Shown one piece after another: positions 1 to 5,277 of a stretch of DNA of 5,386 nt. Location of the stretch: the NCBI GenBank assembly GCA_021784375.1, contig JAJXSV010000179.1, positions 1 to 5,386 on the forward strand, in the 5' to 3' direction. The DNA is from Actinomycetes bacterium. GTDB taxonomy: Bacteria > Actinomycetota > Actinomycetes > S36-B12 > UBA5976. The number at the start of each line of letters is the position of its first letter. Within the stretch, counting starts at the first letter, position 1. The notes beneath the pieces are model-generated. The model was not told the origin of the DNA. It saw nothing but the letters and a program-made list of their open reading frames with translations, and searched no databases. Both the position numbers and the translations under genes were made by a program.

Positions 1-2
1 TC

Positions 3-122
3 GACTTCCCCGTGTCGTCCGGCGTGATGCCGGTCGTCACGAGCTTCGGCACGCCGAGTCCGGCCGCCAACATGGACCCCGCCATCCCCGAACCCGAGTA
101 CTTGCGCAGTTGGCGCGCCTGA
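3..122 (+). CDS. C-terminal end of an unidentified protein (partial)
   Basis: An open frame enters from the left edge and runs 39 codons to a TGA at 120-122. The visible tail starts DFPVSSGVMPVV and ends EPEYLRSWRA. It is rich in Pro, Ser and Ala, with no membrane segment or recognisable domain, and looks like an extended C-terminal arm. The reading is supported by its position: it stops 37 bp before the start of the next gene on the same strand, as expected for the upstream member of an operon with the FAD oxidase. I do not recognise the family. The pattern DFPV...MPV followed by NMDPAIPEP is faintly like the C-terminal arm of copper amine oxidases, which would suit an amine-oxidising neighbour. 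The match is too weak to name it. Confidence 0.5.
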   Translation, partial: DFPVSSGVMPVVTSFGTPSPAANMDPAIPEPEYLRSWRA

Positions 123-147
123 GACCGAGGTCGTGCGCCCCGGCCAT

Positions 148-154
148 GGAGGTG
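148..154 (+). promoter_or_regulatory. Shine-Dalgarno site that decides the oxidase start
   Basis: GGAGGTG lies 5 nt before ATG 160. An in-frame GTG at 133 would extend the protein by 9 residues, but this strong site would then be inside the coding region, and nothing comparable precedes 133. ATG 160 is therefore preferred. Confidence 0.75.
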
Positions 155-159
155 TCGTC

Positions 160-1524
160 ATGAACGGATGGGGGCCGGAGTCCTGGCCCGATTCGCTGTG
201 GAGGGCCACCGCCGAGCCGTTGTCGCTCCCCGCGACAGCCTTGCCAGCATCGGCCGATGTGGTCATCATCGGTGCGGGCTACAGCGGCCTCTGGACAGCA
301 CTGCACGTGCTCCGCGAACAACCCGGCCTCTCGGTGGTCGTGTTGGAGCGCACCGCTGTGGGCTTCGGCGCGAGTGGCCGCAACGGGGGCTGGGTGTCGG
401 CGCTCTTCCCGACATCACCGGAGAAGCTGGCAGCCGCCTCCTCCAAATCCGCTGCGCTCGCCATGCGCAAGGCGCTGCGCGACGTCGTGGACGATCTGGC
501 CGATTGGTCGCACGAGGAGCACATCGACTGCGAGTACGCCAAGGGCGGCACCATCACGGTGGCGCGGAACGCCGCACAGCGGGAATCACTGCGTGCAGAG
601 GTGGAGCACCAGCGAGATTGGGGCAGCTCGGACACCGAGTTCCTCGACGCTGCGGCCACGGCCGAACATGTGCGCATTCAAGGTACGGAAGCCGGCATGT
701 ACACGCCACATTGCGCGGTCGTGCATCCACTCAAGCTGGCGCGCGGATTGGCCCGGGCAGTGACTGCACGCGGCGGCGTCATCGTGGAGCAGTGCACAGC
801 ACTCTCCTACAAACAGGGCGTGGTATCCACCGACCACGGCGTCATCAGCTGCGGGTCAGTGGTGCGTGCAACCGAGGGTTTCACCGCACGCTTCGAGGCT
901 CACCTTCGCGAGCTCATGCCCATCTACTCCCTCATGATCGCCACCGAGCCCCTGCGCGCGGAGCAGTGGGAGGAGATCGGTCTGGCCCGCCGGGAGAGTT
1001 TCACAGAACAGCGCCATGTCGTGATCTACGGGCAGCGCACCGCGGACGGGCGACTGGCCTTCGGTGGTCGTGGCGCGCCCTACCACTGGGCGTCTGCCGT
1101 CGATGCTCGCTTCGACCAGCACCCACGCGTGCACACGCGGCTGCAACAAACGCTCACCGAGCTCTTCCCCTCGCTGCAGGGCGTGCGCATCACCCATCGC
1201 TGGGGTGGCGCCCTCGGTATCCCGCGTGACTACTTCCCCTTCGTGAACCTGGAGGACGGCATAGGCGTCATGGGCGGCTATGTCGGTGATGGCGTGGCAG
1301 CCGCAGCGCTGGCGGGTCGCACCATGGCCGAGCTGCTGCTAGGCCGCACCAGCGACCGCACCGCCTTGCCCTGGGTCAACCGGCACACACGCCGGTGGGA
1401 ACCAGAACCCCTGCGCTGGCTGGAGGCCAACGGGATGCTGGCTGGGCTCACCCTGGCGGACGCCCAGGTGGCACGAAGCAACCGACCCAGCCGGTTGGCA
1501 GATCTGCTGTACCGGCTGCTCTAG
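160..1524 (+). CDS. FAD-dependent amine/amino-acid oxidoreductase (DAO family, PuuB/OrdL-like)
   Basis: A 454-residue cytosolic flavoenzyme, the usual length for the family. The N-terminal Rossmann motif VVIIGAGYSGL is at residues 34-44, with E63 at the end of the second strand where the FAD ribose is held. It is followed by GFGASGRNGG (68-77), a hallmark of the gamma-glutamylputrescine oxidase / OrdL branch. The C-terminal part has HRWGGALGIPRDYFP (346-360) and GGYVGDGVAAAALAGRTM (372-389), the second FAD-contacting segment. Family members oxidise the C-N bond of an amine or amino acid, giving an imine or aldehyde plus H2O2 or a reduced carrier. The sequence does not show the substrate; gamma-glutamylputrescine, pipecolate, sarcosine-like and other secondary amines are all possible. 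It begins 37 bp after the upstream stop, so it is probably cotranscribed with that gene. It converges on the LysR gene with 7 bp between stops, and no terminator hairpin fits in that gap. Confidence 0.9.
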   Translation: MNGWGPESWPDSLWRATAEPLSLPATALPASADVVIIGAGYSGLWTALHVLREQPGLSVVVLERTAVGFGASGRNGGWVSALFPTSPEKLAAASSKSAALAMRKALRDVVDDLADWSHEEHIDCEYAKGGTITVARNAAQRESLRAEVEHQRDWGSSDTEFLDAAATAEHVRIQGTEAGMYTPHCAVVHPLKLARGLARAVTARGGVIVEQCTALSYKQGVVSTDHGVISCGSVVRATEGFTARFEAHLRELMPIYSLMIATEPLRAEQWEEIGLARRESFTEQRHVVIYGQRTADGRLAFGGRGAPYHWASAVDARFDQHPRVHTRLQQTLTELFPSLQGVRITHRWGGALGIPRDYFPFVNLEDGIGVMGGYVGDGVAAAALAGRTMAELLLGRTSDRTALPWVNRHTRRWEPEPLRWLEANGMLAGLTLADAQVARSNRPSRLADLLYRLL

Positions 1525-1531
1525 GTCGACG

Positions 1532-2452
1532 TCAGCGGCGGGCCACGGACTCGGGAACCACGCGCGCGGCCAACTGGATGAGGGCCTGGGTCGCGGACAG
1601 CCACGACACCTCTGCCGGTGCCACCATGACGATGTCGCGGATGATCTCCTCGCGAACGGCCGTACGTGGCAACTGTTCGCCCTGCACGAAGGGCAGCCAC
1701 ATGTCGGTGGCGAGCGTGATGCCGAGCCCCTGTGCCGCCATCTGCATGGTGGCGGCGACGTCATTCACCTCGTGCTGGACTCGCGGCTCCACGCCGACCC
1801 GTCGGAAGGCGGCGCGGGCCACGCGTCCCAGCACCGTGGATTCGGCGGGAAGGATCCAGGCCTCCTCTGCCAGGTCGGCAAGGGAGGTGGGGCGGCCCGC
1901 GGGCAGTGCCTGCCGAATGGAACCAGCCACCCAGTAGCGCTCGGTGAGCAGATTGACGATGGAGGTGGAGCGTTCACGCGGGAGGGGGGCCTCGGGATGT
2001 TCCAGCCCGAAGGCCAGATCCACTTCGCCACGTGAGACGGAACGCACGCTGAAGTCCGCATCCACTTCACGGGTGGTGACGGTGAGCTCGGGAAAACGCT
2101 TCGCCGACTCCGCTAGCAATGGTGCCAGCAGCGCCGCCGCCGAACTGCCCCAGGTGCCGAGGACCAGGGTGCCGGCGATCTCGCCACCGGCCTGCATGAC
2201 GGAACTTCGGGCTCGATCCTCAGCGGCCAGCACGCGCTCGGCCTCGTTGGCCAGAGCATGCCCGGCATCGGTGAGCAACGAACGACGGCCCACCTTGATG
2301 AACAGTGTGACACCCACTGCCTTCTCAAGTTCGGCCAACTGCTGGGAGACCGCGCCGGGTGTGTATCCCATCGCATCCGCTGCCTCGGACATGGTGCCCC
2401 AGCGCGCGAACTCGCGCAGCGTGGCCAGCTGGTTGATGTTCAGGCGTGGCAT
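1532..2452 (-). CDS. LysR-type transcriptional regulator
   Basis: A 306-residue protein of normal LysR length. The N-terminal winged helix-turn-helix covers about residues 5-64: LATLREFARWGTMSEAADAM leads into GYTPGAVSQQLAELEKAVG and then LF...GRRSLLTDAG. A linker helix (65-90) precedes the effector-binding domain (about 93-295), with the typical strand start TLVLGTWGSSAAALLAPLL and the GLGITLAT segment (242-249). LysR proteins usually act as tetramers whose DNA binding changes with a small metabolite. The ATG at 2452 has AAGGG 8 nt upstream. The gene is not divergent from a target, as is common in this family: upstream lies a small ORF on the same strand, and downstream it converges on the FAD oxidase. 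Possible targets are its own leader, the oxidase or the glutaryl-CoA genes. LysR regulators (GcdR) control gcdH in proteobacteria, but orthology is not shown here. Confidence 0.93.
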   Translation of the reverse strand: MPRLNINQLATLREFARWGTMSEAADAMGYTPGAVSQQLAELEKAVGVTLFIKVGRRSLLTDAGHALANEAERVLAAEDRARSSVMQAGGEIAGTLVLGTWGSSAAALLAPLLAESAKRFPELTVTTREVDADFSVRSVSRGEVDLAFGLEHPEAPLPRERSTSIVNLLTERYWVAGSIRQALPAGRPTSLADLAEEAWILPAESTVLGRVARAAFRRVGVEPRVQHEVNDVAATMQMAAQGLGITLATDMWLPFVQGEQLPRTAVREEIIRDIVMVAPAEVSWLSATQALIQLAARVVPESVARR

Positions 2453-2460
2453 GGCAGCAT

Positions 2461-2479
2461 CCCTTCCCCTCGGGAGGGG
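2461..2479 (-). promoter_or_regulatory. Hairpin abutting the LysR ribosome-binding site
   Basis: On the - strand, CCCCT (2479-2475) can pair with AGGGG (2470-2466) across a CCCG loop. The AAGGG Shine-Dalgarno (2465-2461) follows at once, 8 nt before the ATG. The 3' arm is itself purine-rich, so the stem could limit ribosome access. Five pairs alone are modest evidence. Confidence 0.35.
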
Positions 2480-2494
2480 CGCCGTACATGAAGA

Positions 2495-2538
2495 ATGCGC
2501 GGCCCCGTTCCCGGATTACGGGAACTGGAACCGCGCAT
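2495..2538. repeat. Long imperfect inverted repeat upstream of the LysR gene
   Basis: The outer arms ATGCGCGG (2495-2502) and CCGCGCAT (2531-2538) are perfect complements. The inner arms GTTCCCG (2507-2513) and CGGGAAC (2519-2525) are also perfect, enclosing the loop GATTA. An asymmetric internal loop (CCCC against TGGAA) separates the two stems and could add two more pairs. The total is 15 Watson-Crick pairs in 44 bp. On the - strand it follows the small ORF and is trailed by TTCTTC, so it could be a weak intrinsic terminator or attenuator between the small ORF and the LysR gene. It could also be an operator, since LysR proteins bind dyads near their own promoters. Confidence 0.7.
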
Positions 2539-2541
2539 GTA

Positions 2542-2565
2542 ATCGAACGTCGCCTGCCGTTCGAT
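2542..2565. repeat. Perfect 8-bp inverted repeat overlapping the small ORF stop
   Basis: ATCGAACG (2542-2549) and CGTTCGAT (2558-2565) are exact inverted copies around an 8-nt spacer. The right arm overlaps the last base of the small ORF stop codon, and only 3 bp separate the left arm from the larger inverted repeat. As RNA it would be a stem with an 8-nt loop; as DNA the half-site spacing of 16 bp would suit a dimeric regulator. A further palindrome, CTTCGCGAAG, lies at 2570-2579 inside the end of the small ORF. Confidence 0.65.
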
Positions 2566-2636
2566 CAGCCTTCGCGAAGAATTAGCGTCAAGTGGGCCGT
2601 GAGTGCCGTGACGGCGAGAGCCGCGATGATCCACAT
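2565..2636 (-). CDS. Putative 23-residue single-span membrane peptide
   Basis: ATG (2636-2634) to TGA (2567-2565) encodes 23 residues. Met is followed by WIIAALAVTALTA, then HLTLIL and the polar end REG. Residues 2-20 form one hydrophobic stretch long enough to cross a membrane, with the single Arg near the C-terminus. A strong Shine-Dalgarno, GAAGGAG (2649-2643), sits 6 nt before the ATG. A predicted promoter and long leader lie upstream, and two inverted repeats follow the stop. Together these argue for translation despite the small size. I do not recognise a family. It has the form of a small accessory subunit or toxin-like membrane peptide, but no transporter is adjacent. It could also be a leader peptide for the LysR gene 112 bp downstream, though it shows no run of a single regulatory codon. 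No function is assigned. Confidence 0.5.
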   Translation of the reverse strand: MWIIAALAVTALTAHLTLILREG

Positions 2637-2641
2637 GTCGT

Positions 2642-2719
2642 GCTCCTTCCCTCGATGCAGGTGGCTCCTGCGGTCGGTGACCCCGTCTGGTGCTGGCGTC
2701 CTTGAGGAAAGGATGGAGC
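2642..2719 (-). promoter_or_regulatory. Structured leader that could mask the small ORF ribosome-binding site
   Basis: In the - strand transcript, GCTCC (2719-2715) and TTTCCTC (2710-2704) can pair with GGAGC (2646-2642) and GAGGGAA (2653-2647). This closes a stem with a 4-nt bulge and one G-U pair. The paired 3' side contains the GAAGGAG Shine-Dalgarno. Inside the closed domain are two local hairpins, GGTC/GACC (2682-2672) and GCAGG/CCTGC (2671-2657). The layout is that of a multi-branched regulatory leader, but it matches no riboswitch class that I can recognise, and the pairing is by eye only. Confidence 0.35.
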
Positions 2720-2737
2720 AGTATTCTCTTTAGCACA

Positions 2738-2773
2738 AGCGATGCTTTCTACGAAAGATTCATTAGCGATGCT
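2738..2773. repeat. Tandem AGCGATGCT elements, candidate operators
   Basis: AGCGATGCT occurs exactly at 2738-2746 and 2765-2773, 27 bp apart. Each copy is itself a dyad (AGC-N3-GCT). A third dyad, CTTTC-TAC-GAAAG (2745-2757), lies between them. The right copy overlaps the predicted -10 box and the left copy lies in the early transcribed region, positions where a bound protein could repress. The stretch is clearly more AT-rich than its surroundings. The binding protein is unknown; the LysR or GntR products encoded nearby are candidates only by proximity. Confidence 0.5.
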
Positions 2774-2797
2774 AACGCTTACGCGGGTAGCTGTCAG
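2769..2797 (-). promoter_or_regulatory. Predicted sigma-70-type promoter driving the small ORF (and perhaps the LysR gene)
   Basis: On the - strand, CTGACA (2797-2792; 5 of 6 to TTGACA) and TAGCAT (2774-2769; fits TANNNT) are separated by exactly 17 nt. Transcription would start near 2762, giving a leader of about 125 nt before the small ORF. This is a sequence match only. Confidence 0.5.
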
Positions 2798-2815
2798 CCG
2801 TTGGCGCCCAACGGC
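2797..2815. repeat. Perfect 8-bp stem-loop between gcdH and the predicted promoter
   Basis: GCCGTTGG (2797-2804) and CCAACGGC (2808-2815) pair perfectly around CGC. For - strand transcripts it lies about 60 nt after the gcdH stop and could end that transcript, but no T-run follows it. Its edge shares one base with the -35 box, so an operator role is the alternative. Confidence 0.5.
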
Positions 2816-2854
2816 AAAAGCACCGCAGTCGCTCGCTTGCGCGCCAAGTTTGGG

Positions 2855-2867
2855 GAGCGCTGCGCTC
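2855..2867 (-). terminator. Short GC hairpin just after gcdH
   Basis: GAGCGC and GCGCTC form a compact dyad (realistically 5 pairs around CTG) 6 nt after the gcdH stop on the - strand. There is no T-run, so intrinsic termination would be weak. It may act with the 2797-2815 stem as an end-of-transcript structure. Confidence 0.25.
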
Positions 2868-2873
2868 ACTCGC

Positions 2874-4040
2874 TCAGCGATAGGCGGGGAGCCCGGTGAG
2901 GGCTTCCCCGATGACGAGTGTGTGCATCTCATGGGTGCCCTCGTAGGTGAACACCGATTCCAGGTTGTTGCTGTGGCGGATGACCGGATAATCCAGCGTG
3001 ACACCATTCGCACCCAACAGGGAGCGGCTCTCGCGGGCGATCTCGAGCGCCATTCTGGCGTTGTTGAACTTGCCCATGCTGATCTGCTCCGGTCGCACGC
3101 CGTGGCCATCCTTGAGGCTGCCGATGCGGTGCGCGAGCAGCCAGCCGGTGTCCAGCGCCACCGCCATCTCCGCCAGCTTCCGCTGTGTCAGCTGGTAGCC
3201 GGCGATTGGCTTATCGAACTGCACGCGTGAAGTGGAGTAGTCGATCGCGGTCTCCAGGCAGTCGCGAGCGGCGCCAAGGACACCCCAGATGATGCCGAAG
3301 CGCGCCTCATTGAGACAGCTGAGCGGGCCGCGCAATCCACGCGCCAATGGCAGTAGGGCCGAAGCAGGCAGCCGCACCCGGTCCAGCACCAACTCGGAGG
3401 TGACCGAGGCACGCAACGAGAGCTTGCGATGGATGGTGTTGGCAGTGAAGCCGGCCGTGTCAGTGGGCACCACGAAACCACGGATCCCCTCGTCGGTCTG
3501 CGCCCAGACCACGGCCACGTCAGCGACGCTGCCATTGGTGATCCACATCTTGGTGCCGTTCAGCACCCAATCGTCACCGTCCCGGCGCGCGACCGTGCGC
3601 ATGCCCGCCGGATTGGAGCCGAAATCCGGCTCGGTGAGGCCGAAGCAGCCAAGTGCCTCGCCGCGCGCCATCCGTGGCAGCCACTCCTGCTTCTGCTCCT
3701 CACTTCCCCAGTGGTGGATCGCGAACATGGCCAGCGAGCCCTGCACCGAAACCAACGAGCGCAGCCCCGAATCACCGGCCTCCAGCTCCAGGCAGGCCAG
3801 GCCGTAGGAGATGGCGTCTGTGCCCGCGCACTCATAACCCTCAAGGTGCATGCCGAGCAGACCGATTCCACCCATCTCCCGCGCCAACTCCCTGGCGGGG
3901 ACCTGGCCGCGCTCGAACCAATCCGCGATTTCGGGCCGTATGCGCGCGTCGACGTACTGGCGCACGGTGTCGCGGATCATGCGCTGCTCGTCGGTGAGCA
4001 TGGAATCCAGATCCAGCAGTGCCAATGGACGTTGTGGCAT
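2874..4040 (-). CDS. gcdH: Glutaryl-CoA dehydrogenase, decarboxylating type
   Basis: A 388-residue FAD enzyme of the acyl-CoA dehydrogenase family. It oxidises glutaryl-CoA and decarboxylates it to crotonyl-CoA and CO2, passing electrons to ETF. The signature segments are SGLRSLVSVQ (91-100), LGCFGLTEPDFGSNPAGM (130-147), NGTKMWITN (161-169), LSLRAS (207-212), ARFGIIWGVLGAA (246-258) and LLGANGV...YPVIRH (341-356), ending in TYEGTHEMH (365-373). From memory of the human enzyme, the catalytic base Glu370 corresponds to E367, Tyr369 to Y366, and Glu87 and Arg94 fall on E87 and R94. This is the set linked to decarboxylating rather than non-decarboxylating members. GGAGGAG sits 8 nt before the ATG at 4040. 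The gene starts 17 bp after the GntR stop and is the last gene of the operon, followed by hairpins and a new promoter. It would be soluble and cytosolic. Confidence 0.95.
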   Translation of the reverse strand: MPQRPLALLDLDSMLTDEQRMIRDTVRQYVDARIRPEIADWFERGQVPARELAREMGGIGLLGMHLEGYECAGTDAISYGLACLELEAGDSGLRSLVSVQGSLAMFAIHHWGSEEQKQEWLPRMARGEALGCFGLTEPDFGSNPAGMRTVARRDGDDWVLNGTKMWITNGSVADVAVVWAQTDEGIRGFVVPTDTAGFTANTIHRKLSLRASVTSELVLDRVRLPASALLPLARGLRGPLSCLNEARFGIIWGVLGAARDCLETAIDYSTSRVQFDKPIAGYQLTQRKLAEMAVALDTGWLLAHRIGSLKDGHGVRPEQISMGKFNNARMALEIARESRSLLGANGVTLDYPVIRHSNNLESVFTYEGTHEMHTLVIGEALTGLPAYR

Positions 4041-4057
4041 CTTGGGTTCTCCTCCGG

Positions 4058-4720
4058 TCAGTGACCGAGGACGCGACTGACGCGTTCCACGGCATGGTCT
4101 TGGTGGGCGTGCAAAAGTTCGAGTGTGCGGGGCAGGTCACGGGCGGTAACCGCGGCCAGGATCTCGCGGTGCTCGCGGCGCACCTGCTCGCGGTTCTCAG
4201 GCTCGACGAAGTACATGGAACGGTAGGCATCCGTGGCATCCCACAGTTGGCGGATGAGTCGGGTCAGGCGTGGCATGCCGACGCTGTCGATGAGCAGGAA
4301 GTGGAAACTGCGATTGGCGCGCGTCATGGCGGGGATGTCCGCGATGGCGTCTGCCTGCTCGATGGCCTCGACCGCGTCCTGCAGGGCCGCAAGATCCTCG
4401 TCCGTCAGCAGCGGCAGCGCAGCCGCCACGGCTTCATCCTCCAGTAGCCGACGGATGCGATAGACCTCGACCAGATCGGCGCTGGACAGCTCGGCCACGA
4501 AGTAACCGCGGTGTGGGTGATAGGCCACCTGGCCCTCACCTTCCAGGATCTTCAGTGCCTCGCGGAGCGGCACCCGCGAGGTGCCGAGACGTTCAGCCAG
4601 CGCCTCCTGTCGGATCTGCTCGCCTGGTCGTAACTCGCCAGTCACGATGCTGCGGCGCAACTCGGCGAGCACGAACTCCTGGGCGGTGGGAGGCCGGCGC
4701 GGCGGCTCGGTCGCCGTCAC
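4058..4720 (-). CDS. GntR-family regulator with FCD domain (FadR subfamily)
   Basis: A 220-residue DNA-binding repressor or activator. The winged helix-turn-helix spans about residues 13-76: FVLAELRRSIVTGELRPGEQ, then ALAERLGTSRVPLREALKIL and GYF. The helical FCD effector domain follows (about 83-215), with candidate metal ligands H140 (NRSFH), H184 (REH) and H206 (HAHQDH), typical of FCD proteins that bind organic acids. Translation starts with GTG at 4720-4718, whose last two bases begin the TGA of the upstream CoA-transferase. This GTGA overlap suggests translational coupling. Lying between a CoA-transferase and gcdH, it is probably the operon's own regulator, with glutarate or an acyl-CoA as effector; that ligand is inference. 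The operon promoter, where its operator would be expected, is outside the window. Confidence 0.93.
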   Translation of the reverse strand: MTATEPPRRPPTAQEFVLAELRRSIVTGELRPGEQIRQEALAERLGTSRVPLREALKILEGEGQVAYHPHRGYFVAELSSADLVEVYRIRRLLEDEAVAAALPLLTDEDLAALQDAVEAIEQADAIADIPAMTRANRSFHFLLIDSVGMPRLTRLIRQLWDATDAYRSMYFVEPENREQVRREHREILAAVTARDLPRTLELLHAHQDHAVERVSRVLGH

Positions 4721-5277
4721 AGCAGTTCCTGCAGGTCAGTGCTCCCGATGGCCGGCGGGCGGAGCCGGTACTCAGCGGGGGTGCGCGAGAACCGCACCGG
4801 GTGGGCGACGGTGGGAATGCCCCCGGCATCCGCAATGGGAGACAGGCCCAGTCGCGTGGCCAGTGCGAACGCCTCATCGATGCCGTTCACGGGTCCGCTC
4901 GGAACCCCGGCAGCCCTGAACAACTGCGTCCAGTGCTCCGCACTCTGCGCAATGAGCGCGTCCTGCAACAGGTCGTGCAGGGCCGCACGGTTGGCGACGC
5001 GCAGGGGATTGGTGCGGAAGCGTTCGTCGTCCGCAAGCGCGGGGCGCCCCACTGCCAGCGCACAGGCACGGAACTGCGTGTCATTGCCCACCGCCAGCGC
5101 GAGCACACGATCGGCGGTATCGAAGGTCTCATAGGGCGCGATGCTGGGATGGGCGTTGCCCATGGCCCGTGGCACGACGCCGGCCCCCACGTATGCGCCG
5201 GCCTGGTTCACCAGGCCGGACAGCAGCGAGCCCAGCAACGACACGTCCACCCGCTGGCCCTCGCCTCGCCGTTCTTC
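4717..5277 (-). pseudogene. C-terminal half of a class III (CaiB/BaiF) CoA-transferase, truncated; glutarate CoA-transferase-like
   Basis: About 186 residues match the C-terminal half of CaiB/BaiF CoA-transferases. They start at GEGQRVDVSLL and continue through GNAHPSIAPYETFDT, ALAVGNDTQF, DDERFRTNPLRVANR, GVPSGPVN and the final PVRFSRTP. The order and wording resemble human SUGCT and bacterial GcdG, which move CoA from succinyl-CoA to glutarate; the downstream glutaryl-CoA dehydrogenase fits this. Full-length members have roughly 400 residues. The helix preceding the GxGQ motif, and the catalytic Asp about 30 residues before it, are absent. The frame stays open to the window edge, but beyond about 5277 its translation is Arg/Gln-rich and not family-like, because the other strand there codes for a different gene. 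The break is more likely a chimeric joint than decay: no stop or frameshift is seen in the remaining part. The intact gene probably exists in the source organism. Confidence 0.75.
5245..5277. other. Inverted chimeric junction with shared sequence
   Basis: Here the - strand reads as the CoA-transferase segment EERRGEGQRVD and the + strand as the segment VHPLALASPFF of a phytoene-dehydrogenase-like protein. Both readings are family-typical and their codons are exactly back to back. To the left only the CoA-transferase reading makes sense, and to the right only the flavoprotein. Roughly 20 bp could be shared by both parent genes in inverted orientation, the usual footprint of a template switch or assembly join. 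Confidence 0.6.

Noticed and set aside
133..159. GTG at 133 as the start of the FAD oxidase
   Set aside because: It has no ribosome-binding site, while ATG 160 has GGAGGTG at 5 nt; family N-termini do not need the extra 9 residues.
2440..2736. 98-codon - strand frame across the intergenic region
   Set aside because: Its translation is Arg/His-rich with no domain look, it overlaps the LysR start, and it runs out of frame with the better-supported 23-codon ORF.
2797..2815. Classical rho-independent terminator after gcdH
   Set aside because: The stem is perfect, but neither strand has a T-run after it, so it is listed only as a stem-loop.
2742..4447. Long + strand open frames (for example 2742-3230, 3429-4064, 4019-4447)
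   Set aside because: They are antisense to gcdH and the GntR gene, whose protein families are unmistakable; open antisense frames are expected at this GC content.
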